Shown one piece after another: positions 40,672 to 50,680 of a stretch of 64,000 nt of DNA. The notes beneath the pieces are model-generated. The model made no database searches, was not told the origin of the DNA, and saw only the letters and a program-made list of their open reading frames with translations. Both the position numbers and the translations under genes were made by a program. The DNA comes from Chromohalobacter canadensis (GTDB lineage: Bacteria > Pseudomonadota > Gammaproteobacteria > Pseudomonadales > Halomonadaceae): NCBI RefSeq assembly GCF_034479555.1, contig NZ_CP140151.1:930001-994000 (forward strand), in the 5' to 3' direction. How positions within the stretch are numbered: the stretch's first letter is position 1; each line of letters opens with the position of its first letter.

Positions 40672-42075
40672 ATGACAATTGACCTGACACCCTATCTCCC
40701 GGCCCACGGGCCCAAGTATCTGGCCATCGCCCGAGCACTCGCCGAGGCCATTCGCCAGGGCGAACTCACGCCCGGCACGCGCCTGCCTCCACACCGTTGC
40801 CTGGCCGAGACACTGGCGGTGAGCGTGCAAACCGTCTCGCGCGCCTACGCCCAGGCGGAAAAGATGGGCCTGGTGCAGGCCCGCGTGGGTAGCGGTACCT
40901 GGATCAACAGTCTCGACGACAGCCAGGAAGCCGAGTACCTGCGTAGCGCCAACATGGCCATGGATGTCTCGCCCGTGGATCTTTCCATCGCGCATCCGAT
41001 CTGCCCGCCCGGGCATCATCTGCACTTTCGCGAAACACTTCGCGACGTGGCAGACAGCGCGCATCCCGATGTCATCGATGCCTGCCGCCCCATCGCGGGG
41101 CTGCTCCACCAGCGCGAGCGCGCCAGCCAATGGCTGCACGACACGCTCGGCGTACCCGGTACTCCCGATGATCGAGTGCTGTGCAACGGCGCCGCCCATG
41201 GTGTGATGTTGGCCATCGCCACGCTGGTCCAGCATGGCGACGTGGTGTTGACCGAGGCGCTGACCGACCACGGCTTGATCGCCTTGTCACGCACGCTGGG
41301 CTTGCAACTGCGCGGCGTAGCCATCGACGAACAGGGGGTAATTCCCGAGGCCCTCGACGCCGCGTGCCGTCGCTACCGACCACGTGCCGTATGCCTGACG
41401 CCCACCCAGCTCAACCCCACCGGCGCGACCATGGACAACGCACGCCGCGATGCCGTGGCTGAGGTGCTGGCGCGACACGGCACCTGGCTGATCGAAGACG
41501 ACGTTCACGCCCTGCTCGAACCGCCGGGACTGAGTCCGCTGACCGCGCGTCTACCGCGCCAGAGCTTTCATGTCACCAGCCTGACCAAGGCCACCGTCTC
41601 GGGATTGCGCGCCGGCTATCTCAGCGTGCCGCGCGGACAGCTGCACCACACCCTGCCACGGCTGCGCGCCACCAGTTGGATGGCTACGCCGCTCGTCTTC
41701 GAGATCGCCGACCGTTGGCTGGCCGATGGCACCGTCGACACCCTGGCCAGCGAGCAGCGGCGTCTGCTCGCCGAACGCCAGCAGCTGACCCGCACACGCC
41801 TCGCGGGCCACGCCATGGCCTCGCGTCCCACGGGCATGCATATATGGCTGGCCCTGCCCGGGGCATGGCGTGCGGAGGAGCTGCAACAACAAGCGCTGCA
41901 GGAAGGCTTGGCGATTTCCACGGCGCAGTCGTTCATGGTTGATCAGGGCCCTCCACCTCGGCGTATTCGCTTGAGCCTGGGTGGCGAAAACGATCCAGAA
42001 CGCTTCGATCAGGGATTGACGATTCTCGCCCGCTTGCTCGGCGAGGCTCCGCCACCGATGCTACAAATCGTATAG
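40672..42075 (+). CDS. enuR: MocR/GntR-type ectoine utilisation regulator EnuR
   Basis: 467 residues. The N-terminal GntR winged helix (GPKYLAIARALAEAIRQGELTPGTRLPPHRCLAETLAVSVQTVSRAYAQAEKMGLVQARVGSGTWI) is fused to a class I aminotransferase-like domain with the PLP lysine in HVTSLTKATVSGLRAGYL and the acidic LIEDDVHALLEP. EnuR proteins are PLP-bound repressors relieved by diaminobutyrate-type ectoine intermediates. It is divergent from doeA. No good Shine-Dalgarno precedes ATG 40672 (only AAAGG 12 bases away), so expression may be low or from a near-leaderless message. Confidence 0.92.
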   Translation: MTIDLTPYLPAHGPKYLAIARALAEAIRQGELTPGTRLPPHRCLAETLAVSVQTVSRAYAQAEKMGLVQARVGSGTWINSLDDSQEAEYLRSANMAMDVSPVDLSIAHPICPPGHHLHFRETLRDVADSAHPDVIDACRPIAGLLHQRERASQWLHDTLGVPGTPDDRVLCNGAAHGVMLAIATLVQHGDVVLTEALTDHGLIALSRTLGLQLRGVAIDEQGVIPEALDAACRRYRPRAVCLTPTQLNPTGATMDNARRDAVAEVLARHGTWLIEDDVHALLEPPGLSPLTARLPRQSFHVTSLTKATVSGLRAGYLSVPRGQLHHTLPRLRATSWMATPLVFEIADRWLADGTVDTLASEQRRLLAERQQLTRTRLAGHAMASRPTGMHIWLALPGAWRAEELQQQALQEGLAISTAQSFMVDQGPPPRRIRLSLGGENDPERFDQGLTILARLLGEAPPPMLQIV

Positions 42076-42138
42076 CGCGATGGGCGCGCATCAACGCCGC
42101 CCCTCATCCATCATCCACGACCACCTCATGAGGACTTC

Positions 42139-43071
42139 ATGCGCATCTTGATCCATGCCGACGACGCCGCGCTCTGGAAAGACAGGCTCGCTTCGCGTTT
42201 ACCCTCGGCGGAGTTCGCCATCAGTGGCGAAACGAGCGACTTCCAGGCTGACTATCTCGCGGCATGGAAGCCACCGGCATCGCTTTTCGAGGCTCAGCCA
42301 GCACTCAAGGGCATCGTCAATCTCGGCGCCGGCGTGGATGCGTTGCTCAACAACCCCGCGCTTCCCCGCGACATCCCCATCGTCAAGCTGCGCGATGCCG
42401 GTATGGGCGAGCTGATCGCCGACTATGTACGCTATGGTGTGCTGCATTTTCAGCGCGATTTCGACCGTTACCGTCGCCAGCAGCATCACACCACCTGGCG
42501 CGAACACGCGCTCACGCCCAAGCGCGAATGGGCAGTCGGAGTTCTCGGGCTGGGGTCCATCGGACGGCATGTGGCGCGCCAGCTCGCCAACGACGGCTAC
42601 CCCGTGCATGGCTGGAGCCGCTCGCCCAAGGCCCTCAAGGGCATCACCTGCCATGACGGTGACGACGGCCTCCAGACCCTGCTCGGCAAGGCCCACACCC
42701 TGGTCACGCTATTGCCCGATACTCCCGCCACACGCGGAATCATCGACCGTGACGCCCTGGCCGCTTTACCCGACAGCGCCAGCCTGATCAACCCTGGACG
42801 CGGCACGCTGATCGACGAGACTGCACTGCTCGAAGCCCTGGGCACTGGAGAGGAAGAAAACGGCCGGCTGCGCGGCGCATTGCTCGATGCATTTCCTACG
42901 GAGCCGCTGCCCGACGACAGCCCGCTGTGGCAACATCCTCGCCTGTGGATAACGCCGCACATGGCCGGCCCGACTCCCATCGACGAAGCCGCCGACCAGG
43001 TCGCCAAGGCCCTCACCGCAATGCAGGCCGGAGAGGCCATCGATACGGTGGACCCCAAGGCCGGTTACTGA
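42139..43071 (+). CDS. GhrA-like glyoxylate/hydroxypyruvate reductase
   Basis: 310 residues, D-2-hydroxyacid dehydrogenase family, GhrA type. The NAD(P) motif is [15 protein letters not shown] with WSRSPK after it, and the catalytic Arg/Glu/His lie in [10 protein letters not shown], the [15 protein letters not shown] segment and TPHMAGP. It reduces glyoxylate and hydroxypyruvate. It follows enuR by 63 nt on the same strand; a link to ectoine is possible but not shown. Its 3' end overlaps the convergent ugpC by 7 bases. Confidence 0.9.
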   Translation: MRILIHADDAALWKDRLASRLPSAEFAISGETSDFQADYLAAWKPPASLFEAQPALKGIVNLGAGVDALLNNPALPRDIPIVKLRDAGMGELIADYVRYGVLHFQRDFDRYRRQQHHTTWREHALTPKREWAVGVLGLGSIGRHVARQLANDGYPVHGWSRSPKALKGITCHDGDDGLQTLLGKAHTLVTLLPDTPATRGIIDRDALAALPDSASLINPGRGTLIDETALLEALGTGEEENGRLRGALLDAFPTEPLPDDSPLWQHPRLWITPHMAGPTPIDEAADQVAKALTAMQAGEAIDTVDPKAGY

Positions 43072-44174
43072 CAGGCCTGAGCCTGGGCCTCGGTATCGGC
43101 CAATGGAACGCGGGCGTCCTGGCTATCGAAGACATGGCAATGCGCCACCGAAAACGCGAGTGACAAGCGCTGCCCTTCGCGGGCGGCGTGCGCGCCATCC
43201 AGGCGCACTACCAACCATTCTTCAAGCCCGGGCAAACGCGTATAGGCCAGCGTGTCCGCCCCCAGCGGCTCGAGCATCTCGACCGTCACATCCAGGACCG
43301 CTGCTGCATCTGACATGGACGTCGCTGCGATGAGGTGTTCCGGACGCACGCCAAGGGTCGCCGCGCGACCTTCGGGGATCGCCACGGGGAGTGCAACTGG
43401 GTTTCCATTAGGCAGTACCACGCCACCACGATGGGCCGTCACGGGCAGGAAATTCATCGCCGGCGAGCCCAGAAAACTCGCCACGAAACGCGTCGCCGGC
43501 CGCTCATAGAGTGCCATTGGCGTACCGCACTGCTCGACGTGACCACCGTTCATCACCACCAGACGATCCGCCAGGGTCATCGCCTCCACTTGATCATGCG
43601 TCACATAGACCGACGTCACGGCAAGCCGCTTCTGAAGGCGCCGGATTTCCAGCCGCATCTGCACACGCAGCTTGGCATCGAGGTTGGAAAGCGGCTCGTC
43701 GAATAGAAAGACTTGCGGCTCACGCACAATCGCCCGCCCCATCGCCACACGCTGGCGCTGTCCCCCAGATAACTGTCGCGGACGCCGGTCCAGCAACTCG
43801 GCGAGGTCGAGCAACTGAGCCGTTTCGGTCACCCGGCGCCGAATTTCGTCCTTGGGGGTACCACGGTTTTTTAGTGCATAGGCCATGTTGTCGAACACAC
43901 TCATATGGGGATAGAGCGCGTAGTTCTGAAACACCATGGCTATGTCGCGCTCAGCGGGCTCCAACGCATTGACGCGCTGATCATTGATCGTGAGCTCCCC
44001 CTCGGTGATCGACTCCAGTCCCGCCAATGTGCGTAGCAAGGTCGACTTGCCGCACCCCGAGGGCCCCACCACGACCATCAATTCCCCATCCCCAACGTCC
44101 AGGTCGATGCCGTGCAAAGCAGTGATGCCATTGGGATAGCGTTTGCGAATACCGTTGAGTCGTAAGGTCGCCAT
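43065..44174 (-). CDS. ugpC: Glycerol-3-phosphate ABC importer ATPase UgpC
   Basis: 369 residues, MalK/UgpC type. Walker [18 protein letters not shown]-loop [17 protein letters not shown], signature [16 protein letters not shown], Walker [17 protein letters not shown], and the His switch in [11 protein letters not shown]. The C-terminal regulatory OB domain ([26 protein letters not shown]) is present. It powers uptake by UgpB-UgpAE. It lies 40 nt after ugpE stops. Order ugpB-ugpA-ugpE-ugpC on the minus strand is the standard operon. Confidence 0.93.
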   Translation of the reverse strand: MATLRLNGIRKRYPNGITALHGIDLDVGDGELMVVVGPSGCGKSTLLRTLAGLESITEGELTINDQRVNALEPAERDIAMVFQNYALYPHMSVFDNMAYALKNRGTPKDEIRRRVTETAQLLDLAELLDRRPRQLSGGQRQRVAMGRAIVREPQVFLFDEPLSNLDAKLRVQMRLEIRRLQKRLAVTSVYVTHDQVEAMTLADRLVVMNGGHVEQCGTPMALYERPATRFVASFLGSPAMNFLPVTAHRGGVVLPNGNPVALPVAIPEGRAATLGVRPEHLIAATSMSDAAAVLDVTVEMLEPLGADTLAYTRLPGLEEWLVVRLDGAHAAREGQRLSLAFSVAHCHVFDSQDARVPLADTEAQAQACQ

Positions 44175-44214
44175 ATCGAATCACTCATTGAGCGCCGGAC
44201 AGCGCCGGGCGCGC

Positions 44215-45060
44215 TTATTTTTCGCTGTCGACCAGCCCCTTCACGAAGTACCGCTGCATTAGAAGGATCACCAAGACGGGCGGCAACATGGCCAATACCG
44301 CCGTGGCGGTGACGTTTTGCCAGGGCACGAGGCCATCGGCACTGGTCAACAAGCGCTTGAGGCTGACCACGATGGTCAGGTAGTCGGCATCGTTGGTGAT
44401 CAACAACGGCCACAGGTACTGGTTCCAGCCATACAGGAACATGATCACGAACAACGCCGCGAGGTTGGTCTTCGAAAGCGGCAGCAGGATGTCTCGCAGA
44501 AAGCGCCAAGGGCCGGCACCGTCGATACGCGCCGCCTCGACCAATTCGGGTGGAATGGTGAGATAGAACTGACGCAGCAGAAACGTCGCGGTGGCACTGG
44601 CGATCAAAGGCAGTATCAGCCCCGCGTAGCTATCCAGCAGCCCCAGGTCGGCGACCACTTCGAACGTCGGCAGAATGCGCACCTCCACCGGCAGCATCAA
44701 AGTGATGAAAATCAGCCAGAAGCAAAGCCGCCGAAAGGGAAAGTCGAAGAAGACGATGGCATAAGCAGCCAGTACCGAGATCGCGATCTTGCCGATGGCA
44801 ATGCCCAACGCCATGATCATCGAATTGATGAGCAGGGTCAGCACATCGGTTCCCAGGCCGCCGACCGAACCGCTGAGCAAGTGGCGATAATTATCCCACC
44901 CCGCCTCACCGAACCATAACGGTGCCGTCTGCGAATAGAGCGCCCCCAGCGTATGAGTGCTCGCTGTGAAGACCAACCACACCGGCAGTAGAAACAACAG
45001 GCAACACACGGCCAGCAGCGCATGGCTCAGCCTGTCCAAACCAGGTCGACGATAATGCAT
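44215..45060 (-). CDS. ugpE: Glycerol-3-phosphate ABC importer permease UgpE
   Basis: 281 residues with six membrane helices. The start [20 protein letters not shown] fits UgpE, and the EAA loop is VEAARIDGAGPWRFLRDILLPLSKTNLAALFVI. WNQYLWPLLITNDADY is conserved. The start codon overlaps the ugpA stop (TGATG), so 45060 is preferred over the much longer frame upstream. Pairs with UgpA. Confidence 0.93.
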   Translation of the reverse strand: MHYRRPGLDRLSHALLAVCCLLFLLPVWLVFTASTHTLGALYSQTAPLWFGEAGWDNYRHLLSGSVGGLGTDVLTLLINSMIMALGIAIGKIAISVLAAYAIVFFDFPFRRLCFWLIFITLMLPVEVRILPTFEVVADLGLLDSYAGLILPLIASATATFLLRQFYLTIPPELVEAARIDGAGPWRFLRDILLPLSKTNLAALFVIMFLYGWNQYLWPLLITNDADYLTIVVSLKRLLTSADGLVPWQNVTATAVLAMLPPVLVILLMQRYFVKGLVDSEK

Positions 45061-45938
45061 CAGTACTGCACCTTCTTTTCGACGTAGCGAAACTGAAACC
45101 ACGTCAGGCCTCCGACCAAGGCCATCAACAACACCGACTGGGCGGCACTGGCGCCCATATCCTGCCCGACGAAGCCATCCTGATAGACCTTGTAAACCAG
45201 TGTCGTGGTCGCGCCGCCGGGGCCACCGGAGGTCACCATATCGATGGTGCCGAAGGTCTCGAAGAAGGCGTAGACACTGTTCATGACCAGCAAGAAAAAC
45301 GCGGTGGGCGACAACAGCGGAAAAGTGATGGTCCAGAAACGTCGCCATGGACCCGCACGGTCGATGGCCGCCGCCTCAAGAAGACTGTTGGGCACTGACT
45401 GCAACGCGGCGAGAAAAAACACGAAGTTGTAGCTCATTTGTTTCCAGATCGACGCCATGATCACCAGGGCCAAGGCCTGGGCGCCATTGAGCTTGTGGTC
45501 CCACTCGATGCCCATATTGCCCAGCAGGCCACTGATCAGCCCTAGTGTCGGATCGAACAAAAACAGCCACAGCACGCCCGCCACCGCTGGCGCCACCGCA
45601 TAGGGCCATACCAACAGTGTCCGGTAGACGCGTGCACCGCGTATGACGCGGTCAGCCATGACCGCCAACAGCAGCGCAATACTCATCGCACCCACCGCGA
45701 CAGCCAGCGAAAAGATCAGCGTCGTGCCGGCTGCCTGGTAATACGTCGGGTCGCTCAAGACAGCCTTGAAATTGACAAGCCCGGCGAACTCTCGCGACAG
45801 ACCAAAGGCATCCTCGACATAGAAGGCTTGCTCAATGGCCTGCAAGGCCGGCCAGAAGAAGAACACCAGGACGATGCCGAGCTGCGGCGCCATCAATATC
45901 CAAGGCGTGATCCTATGGCGCTGAAACGGAGCACTCAT
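45060..45938 (-). CDS. ugpA: Glycerol-3-phosphate ABC importer permease UgpA
   Basis: 292 residues, six membrane helices. [29 protein letters not shown] is the N-terminal family block, and [33 protein letters not shown] the EAA loop, followed by [31 protein letters not shown]. It lies 91 nt after ugpB stops and overlaps ugpE by one base. Confidence 0.94.
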   Translation of the reverse strand: MSAPFQRHRITPWILMAPQLGIVLVFFFWPALQAIEQAFYVEDAFGLSREFAGLVNFKAVLSDPTYYQAAGTTLIFSLAVAVGAMSIALLLAVMADRVIRGARVYRTLLVWPYAVAPAVAGVLWLFLFDPTLGLISGLLGNMGIEWDHKLNGAQALALVIMASIWKQMSYNFVFFLAALQSVPNSLLEAAAIDRAGPWRRFWTITFPLLSPTAFFLLVMNSVYAFFETFGTIDMVTSGGPGGATTTLVYKVYQDGFVGQDMGASAAQSVLLMALVGGLTWFQFRYVEKKVQY

Positions 45939-46029
45939 GACATTCCTCGGTATCTCGATGAGGACTACCTGCCACCCTGCTCAAACACGAACGCCCGGCA
46001 ACCGGGCGCCGTGTTCAAGGTGGAAGGCT

Positions 46030-47346
46030 TCACTGACGGGCGCTCTCGAACTTTTCCAATAGCGCGTTGCCACGCGAGACAGCTTCATCGAGCCCCTCTT
46101 GCACTCCCACATCACCCGAGAATATCTCTTCGAGCTCGCCGTTGATGACATCGCGAATCTGCACCATGTTGCCCAATCGCAGGCCCTTGGAGTTCTCGGT
46201 CGGCTCGCCGGTAGTGATCTGCTTGATCGCCACGTCAGTACCGGGATGATCGGCATAGAAGCCTTGCTTGCGGGTCAAATCGGCGGCCGCCTGCGTGATC
46301 GGCAAGTAACCGGAGTACTGGTGCCAGTCCGCCTGAATCTCGGGCGAGGAGAGATATTCGAAGAATTCCGCCACCCCTTGCCGGCGCGCTTCGTCCAGAC
46401 CATCGAGCACCCATAGCGAGGCACCACCGATGATCGAGTTATTGGCTTGTTCGACGACATCGGCATCGTACGGCAGCGGCGCCACACCGAAGTCGAAATC
46501 GGCGTTTTCCTTGATATTGGCGTAGGACGCCGAAGACGCCATCATCAGCGCGCAATCGCCAGAGTAGAACTTGGGCGCGGCGTCATCGAAACGCCCGCCA
46601 TAGGCGAAGCGCCCGTCATCCTGCCACCGCGTAAGGCGCTCGATCTGATCGACGACGGCGGTGCGATTGAAGCGCAGACGCGCGTCCGCTCCTTCGAAGC
46701 CATTGGCCTGCGAGGCAAACGGCACATCGTTGATGGCGGAGTAGTTCTCGAGCATGACCCAGGAAGGCCAGGTCGTGGTCAGACCGCAGCTCGCTGCCCC
46801 CGAGTCGACGATTTTCTCCAGCGCATCGCCCAGCTCCTGCCAAGTGCGAGGAATCTCCTCGACGCCCGCCTGCGCCAGGCGCTCGCGGTTATAATAGGTC
46901 ACCGGCGTCGAGGAATTGAACGGCAACGACAGCATGTTGCCCTCGGGGTCGGTGTAATACCCCGTGACAGCGGGCAGGTAACCCTCCGGATCGAAGTCGA
47001 CATCGGCCGATGCCATCAGCTGATACGCCGGCACGATGGCACCCTTGGCGGCCATCATCGTCGCCGTACCGACCTCGTAGATCTGCACGATATCCGGCCC
47101 CTTGTCGGCACGGTAGGCGGCGATCGCAGAGGTCATGGTTTCGCTGTAATTGCCCTTGAAAACCGGTTTGACGGTATAGGTGTCCTGACTGGCGTTGAAG
47201 TCGGCCGCGATCTGGTCGACCTTATCGCCCAACGCGCCCCCCATGGCATGCCACCAGGTAATCTGGGTATTGGCCTGAGCGCTGCTCGCGTAGGCTCCCA
47301 AGGCGAGCGTGATGCCAAGAGAAGAAAGCAGGAAAGCACGTTGCAT
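46030..47346 (-). CDS. ugpB: Glycerol-3-phosphate-binding periplasmic protein UgpB
   Basis: 438 residues with a Sec signal peptide (about 1-25, ending SSAQA). It aligns along its length with E. coli UgpB: ITWWHAMGGALGDKVDQIAADFNA, FKGNYSETMTSAIAAYRADKGPDIVQIYEVGTATMMAAKGA, PFNSSTPVTYYNRE, FYSGDCALMMASSASYANI, IGGASLWVL, WHQYSGYLPIT, LTRKQGFYADHPGTD and GLRLGNMVQIR. These include the residues that bind glycerol-3-phosphate and glycerophosphodiesters. First gene of the operon, preceded by a terminator closing the eda transcript. No Pho box was recognised. Confidence 0.95.
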   Translation of the reverse strand: MQRAFLLSSLGITLALGAYASSAQANTQITWWHAMGGALGDKVDQIAADFNASQDTYTVKPVFKGNYSETMTSAIAAYRADKGPDIVQIYEVGTATMMAAKGAIVPAYQLMASADVDFDPEGYLPAVTGYYTDPEGNMLSLPFNSSTPVTYYNRERLAQAGVEEIPRTWQELGDALEKIVDSGAASCGLTTTWPSWVMLENYSAINDVPFASQANGFEGADARLRFNRTAVVDQIERLTRWQDDGRFAYGGRFDDAAPKFYSGDCALMMASSASYANIKENADFDFGVAPLPYDADVVEQANNSIIGGASLWVLDGLDEARRQGVAEFFEYLSSPEIQADWHQYSGYLPITQAAADLTRKQGFYADHPGTDVAIKQITTGEPTENSKGLRLGNMVQIRDVINGELEEIFSGDVGVQEGLDEAVSRGNALLEKFESARQ

Positions 47347-47433
47347 GAAAGGCTCCTTGTCCAGTGCGGAGAATCGACGCCACTTGCGCCACCCTAGGCA
47401 AGGAATCTTTCAATTAGATGACCTTTTCGCGGC

Positions 47434-47461
47434 CAAAAAAAGACCCGCCAAACGGCGGGTC
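47434..47461 (-). terminator. Terminator after zwf-pgl-eda
   Basis: On the minus strand GACCCGCC-GTTT-GGCGGGTC is followed by seven T residues: an 8-bp stem with a classic U-run. It lies 75 nt past the eda stop and 88 nt before ugpB, separating the two operons. Confidence 0.92.
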
Positions 47462-47535
47462 GGAAGAACAGCATCAGCTGTCGAGAGAGAAGCGGTTGCC
47501 TGCTTAATAGCAAGCGTCTTAGTGATAAACGAGTC

Positions 47536-48198
47536 TCAGTGATGGAAACGCTCAGCGGCCTGACGCGCCAGCTCGCGGATACCGTCCCAGTCTTCGTTTT
47601 CGACCAGGTTTTTGGGTGTCAGCCATGAGCCCCCCACGCACATCACGTTGGGCAGACTGAGATAATCGTCGGCGTTTTCCACGGTGATGCCGCCGGTCGG
47701 GCAAAATTGGGCATCAGGAATCGGCCCACCGATAGATTTGATCGCCTTGGCACCGCCGCTGGCTTCCGCCGGGAAGAACTTGAAGCGTCGATAGCCATAC
47801 TGCCAGCCGGTCATCAACTCGGACACCGTGGCCACCCCCGGCAGCATCGGCACCGGGCTTTCCACACCATAGCGATACAGCGCCTCGGTCGTGCCGGGCG
47901 TGACCACGAAATCAACGCCGGCCTCTTCGGCCAGCCGGTACTGGGCAGGCGTCAGCACAGTGCCAGCGCCGATGCTCACGCCCGGCAACGCGGCACGCAT
48001 GCGCCGGATGGCGTCCAGCGCACAGTCGGTGCGCAGCGTGATTTCGAGCACGTTGATCCCTCCCTCGACCAAGGCACGCGCCATGGGCACGGCATCCTCG
48101 AGGCGATCGATCACCAGCACCGGAATCACCTCCACCTTCTGGCAGATGCTGTCGAGTTCCGTCGTGCGAGTGGAGGGAAGCTGTTTGTCGATAGTCAT
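47536..48198 (-). CDS. eda: KDPG/KHG aldolase
   Basis: 220 residues. The Schiff-base lysine is in YRRFKFFPAEASGGAKAIKSIGGP and the catalytic Glu in NVLEITLRT; RDxxP-type phosphate binding appears as FCPTGGITVENADDYLSLPNVMCVGGSWL. It cleaves 2-keto-3-deoxy-6-phosphogluconate to pyruvate and glyceraldehyde-3-phosphate in the Entner-Doudoroff pathway. ATG 48198 has GGAG eight bases upstream; the longer frame to 48324 overlaps pgl. It lies 31 nt after pgl. No edd is in the window. Confidence 0.94.
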   Translation of the reverse strand: MTIDKQLPSTRTTELDSICQKVEVIPVLVIDRLEDAVPMARALVEGGINVLEITLRTDCALDAIRRMRAALPGVSIGAGTVLTPAQYRLAEEAGVDFVVTPGTTEALYRYGVESPVPMLPGVATVSELMTGWQYGYRRFKFFPAEASGGAKAIKSIGGPIPDAQFCPTGGITVENADDYLSLPNVMCVGGSWLTPKNLVENEDWDGIRELARQAAERFHH

Positions 48199-48229
48199 GG
48201 GATGCTCCGGGTATTCGTATACGCAGGGC

Positions 48230-48904
48230 TCAGGGCGCCCAGTACGTCGCGATCGGCTGGGAAAGGAAGGTGCGAATCGGCAGTTGCCGGGCATCATCGC
48301 CACCCAACGCGTTGGCCAGGACACGACGCTTGTCCTCGCCGGTCATGTGCAAGACATGCAGATGGGCATCGGCCAGACGAGCGGCGCTCAGCGTAATGCG
48401 CGCCTGCGGTACGCTGGGCGCATGCACTGCCACCGTCGCCTCGGACGTTTCGAGCGCCGTGGCCAGCTGTTCGCTGTCGGGAAACAGCGAGGCCGTGTGC
48501 CCATCGCCACCCATGCCGAGGACGACCACGCTGGCCGGCCACGGCAGCGACGCGACGCGCGCTGAAACCGCCTCGACGCCAGCCTCGGGGGTGTCGTCAT
48601 CGGTGGTCAGGGAATGAAAATGCGCTTCGGCGGCCGGCCCGACGAGCAACGTTTCGCGGACCAGGCGCGCGTTGCTATCGGCATCGTCATCGGCCACCCA
48701 GCGTTCATCGGCCAGTGTCACGTCGATACGTGACCAGGGCAGCGCCTTGGTGGATAGAGCGCTGAAGAACGGCTTCGGCGTGGAGCCACCGGAAACGACC
48801 AGCAGCACCCGTTCGCGACTGGCCAGATCGGCTTCAAGCGCCTTGGCCACGGTATCCGCGAGGCGCTCGGCAAGGTAACGACGGCCTTCATCGATGCTTG
48901 TCAT
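48230..48904 (-). CDS. pgl: 6-phosphogluconolactonase
   Basis: 224 residues, glucosamine-6-phosphate isomerase-like fold of the DevB type. VLLVVSGGSTPKPFFSAL, VTLADERWVADDDADSNARLVRETLL and VVLGMGGDGHTASLFPDS are the family motifs. It hydrolyses 6-phosphogluconolactone made by Zwf. ATG 48904 is chosen; a TTG at 48922 directly abuts the zwf stop and is an alternative. Confidence 0.93.
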   Translation of the reverse strand: MTSIDEGRRYLAERLADTVAKALEADLASRERVLLVVSGGSTPKPFFSALSTKALPWSRIDVTLADERWVADDDADSNARLVRETLLVGPAAEAHFHSLTTDDDTPEAGVEAVSARVASLPWPASVVVLGMGGDGHTASLFPDSEQLATALETSEATVAVHAPSVPQARITLSAARLADAHLHVLHMTGEDKRRVLANALGGDDARQLPIRTFLSQPIATYWAP

Positions 48905-48922
48905 AATCGGCTGCCTATCCAA

Positions 48923-50398
48923 TCAATAGTCTTCATACCAGGAGCGACCGTCCTGGGTAATCATGGCAATAGACGCCACGGGCCCCCAGGAGCCGGCCGG
49001 ATAACGGCGCGGCGGCATGTCCCGTGCCTCCCAGCCGGCGATCAGCTGATCCACCCACTTCCAGGCGTATTCGACCTCGTCGCGACGCACGAACAGATAT
49101 TGCTGGCCTTTCATCACCTCGAGCAGCAAGCGCTCGTAGGCATCGGGAATCCGTGTCTTGGGGAAGGCGTGATTGAAATCCAGGTGCAGCGGCCCGGGCC
49201 GCAGGCGCATGCCCTTGTCGAGCCCGCTGTCTTTGGTCAGCACCTGCAACGCAATGCCTTCCTCCGGCTGCAGACGGATGACCAGCTTGTTAGCCGCCAG
49301 TCCGCGCTGGTCGGGATCAAAGATGTAGTGCGGCTGCTGGCGAAAGTGGATAACGATCTGCGACATCTTTTCCGGCATGCGCTTGCCGGTACGCAAATAG
49401 AACGGCACCCCAGCCCAGCGCCAATTGGCAACCTCAAGCTTCATGGCCACGAAAGTCTCGGTATGGCTCGAGGTGTTGGCACCTTCCTCGTCGAGATAGC
49501 CCGGCACACTGTCGCCGTCTACGGAACCGCCGATGTATTGACCGCGGACCACGTTGCGCGACAGCTCTTCACCAACCAAGGGCTTGAGTGCCTTGAGCAC
49601 CTTGACCTTCTCGTCGCGAATGGCGTCGGCGTCAAGATTCGACGGCGGATCCATGGCGATCAGACACAGCAACTGCAACAAGTGGTTCTGAACCATGTCG
49701 CGCAACTGCCCCGCCTCGTCGAAATACCCCCAGCGGCCCTCAATGCCCACCTTCTCGGCCACGGTGATTTCCACATGCGAAATCTGATTCTGGTTCCACT
49801 GATTGCCGAACAGTGGATTGGCAAAGCGCAGCGCAATCAGGTTCTGGACCGTCTCCTTGCCCAGGTAGTGATCCATGCGATAGATGCGCGATTCGGGGAA
49901 AACATCGCCGATGGCATCGTTGATCTGAATGGAGGATTCGAGATCGTAGCCGATGGGCTTTTCGACCACCACGCGGGCCTCGTCATCGAGGCTGCCACTG
50001 GCCTGCAGATTGGCGCAGATATCGCCGTAGATGCTGGCCGGTACCGCCAGATACACGACCATGGGGCGCGCGGTGGCGTCATGCCAATCGCGAATGGCGT
50101 CATATCCATCGACGGTGGCAAAGTCGAGTTGCTGATAGTCGATACGCGCCAGAAACCGCTCAAGACAGGCTTTTTCCAGCTCGTGGGGCTTGAGCCGCTT
50201 GTTAAGGGCTTCCTTGACGCTGGTGCGGAAACTATCGACATCGTGCTCCTGGCGCGCCAGCCCCAGGATTCGCGTGGTATCGCCAAGCAACCCTTCGCGA
50301 TCCAAGTGGTACAATGCCGGATACAATTTGCGCAGCGCCAAATCGCCAAGCGCCCCGAAAAGGGCCAGATCGACATCGGGCGTGATATCTCGACTCAT
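48923..50398 (-). CDS. zwf: Glucose-6-phosphate 1-dehydrogenase
   Basis: 491 residues. The NADP motif is [23 protein letters not shown] (a GASGDLA variant, here GALGDLA), the substrate motif is [14 protein letters not shown] and the C-terminal domain has [21 protein letters not shown]. It makes 6-phosphogluconolactone and NADPH and is the first gene of zwf-pgl-eda. It is divergent from hexR, the likely repressor, with the palindrome GTAAATTTAC 75-84 nt upstream of its start. Confidence 0.95.
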   Translation of the reverse strand: MSRDITPDVDLALFGALGDLALRKLYPALYHLDREGLLGDTTRILGLARQEHDVDSFRTSVKEALNKRLKPHELEKACLERFLARIDYQQLDFATVDGYDAIRDWHDATARPMVVYLAVPASIYGDICANLQASGSLDDEARVVVEKPIGYDLESSIQINDAIGDVFPESRIYRMDHYLGKETVQNLIALRFANPLFGNQWNQNQISHVEITVAEKVGIEGRWGYFDEAGQLRDMVQNHLLQLLCLIAMDPPSNLDADAIRDEKVKVLKALKPLVGEELSRNVVRGQYIGGSVDGDSVPGYLDEEGANTSSHTETFVAMKLEVANWRWAGVPFYLRTGKRMPEKMSQIVIHFRQQPHYIFDPDQRGLAANKLVIRLQPEEGIALQVLTKDSGLDKGMRLRPGPLHLDFNHAFPKTRIPDAYERLLLEVMKGQQYLFVRRDEVEYAWKWVDQLIAGWEARDMPPRRYPAGSWGPVASIAMITQDGRSWYEDY

Positions 50399-50472
50399 GA
50401 CGCGGCCCCCAAAAATCTGGTTAACTTACCTATAAAATAAGCCATATCAGGGCTCCTCGGCAAATATATTAT

Positions 50473-50482
50473 GTAAATTTAC
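50473..50482. promoter_or_regulatory. Candidate HexR operator near zwf
   Basis: GTAAATTTAC is a perfect 10-bp palindrome inside an AT-rich stretch (ATATATTATGTAAATTTACTA). HexR operators in gammaproteobacteria resemble TGTAATT-AAATTACA, so this is related but shorter. Its place in the zwf-hexR divergent region supports it. Confidence 0.4.
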
Positions 50483-50570
50483 TACCATTGCGACACGCAT
50501 TCGACCCCACCCACGAACGACTTGGCTTGGCGACCCTGCGCCACCACGCTAGGATGCCTTATCTAACACA

Positions 50571-50650
50571 ACGTAGTTACTTGAAAACGTAGTCACTTGA
50601 AAAAGTAGCTACTGGAAAATGTGGTTACGTGACAACGTAGTTAATTCGAC
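50571..50650 (+). repeat. Five tandem 16-bp units upstream of hexR
   Basis: Units start at 50571, 50587, 50603, 50619 and 50635. The first is ACGTAGTTACTTGAAA; the others read ACGTAGTCACTTGAAA, AAGTAGCTACTGGAAA, ATGTGGTTACGTGACA and ACGTAGTTAATTCGAC. All carry a GTA-GT-TAC-type core that is itself an inverted repeat (GTAGCTAC is a perfect one). The array ends 30 bases before the hexR ATG, so it covers the promoter or leader. Confidence 0.85.
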
Positions 50651-50680
50651 ACCCTTGGCAGACAGAGACTCCCATTACGC

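Noticed and set aside
43065..43071. Seven-base tail-to-tail overlap of the GhrA-like gene and ugpC as a regulatory antisense element
   Set aside because: Such short convergent overlaps are common in compact genomes and nothing else marks it.
45061..45348. Upstream extension of the ugpE frame
   Set aside because: It lies entirely inside ugpA, and the TGATG overlap at 45058-45062 gives a natural start.
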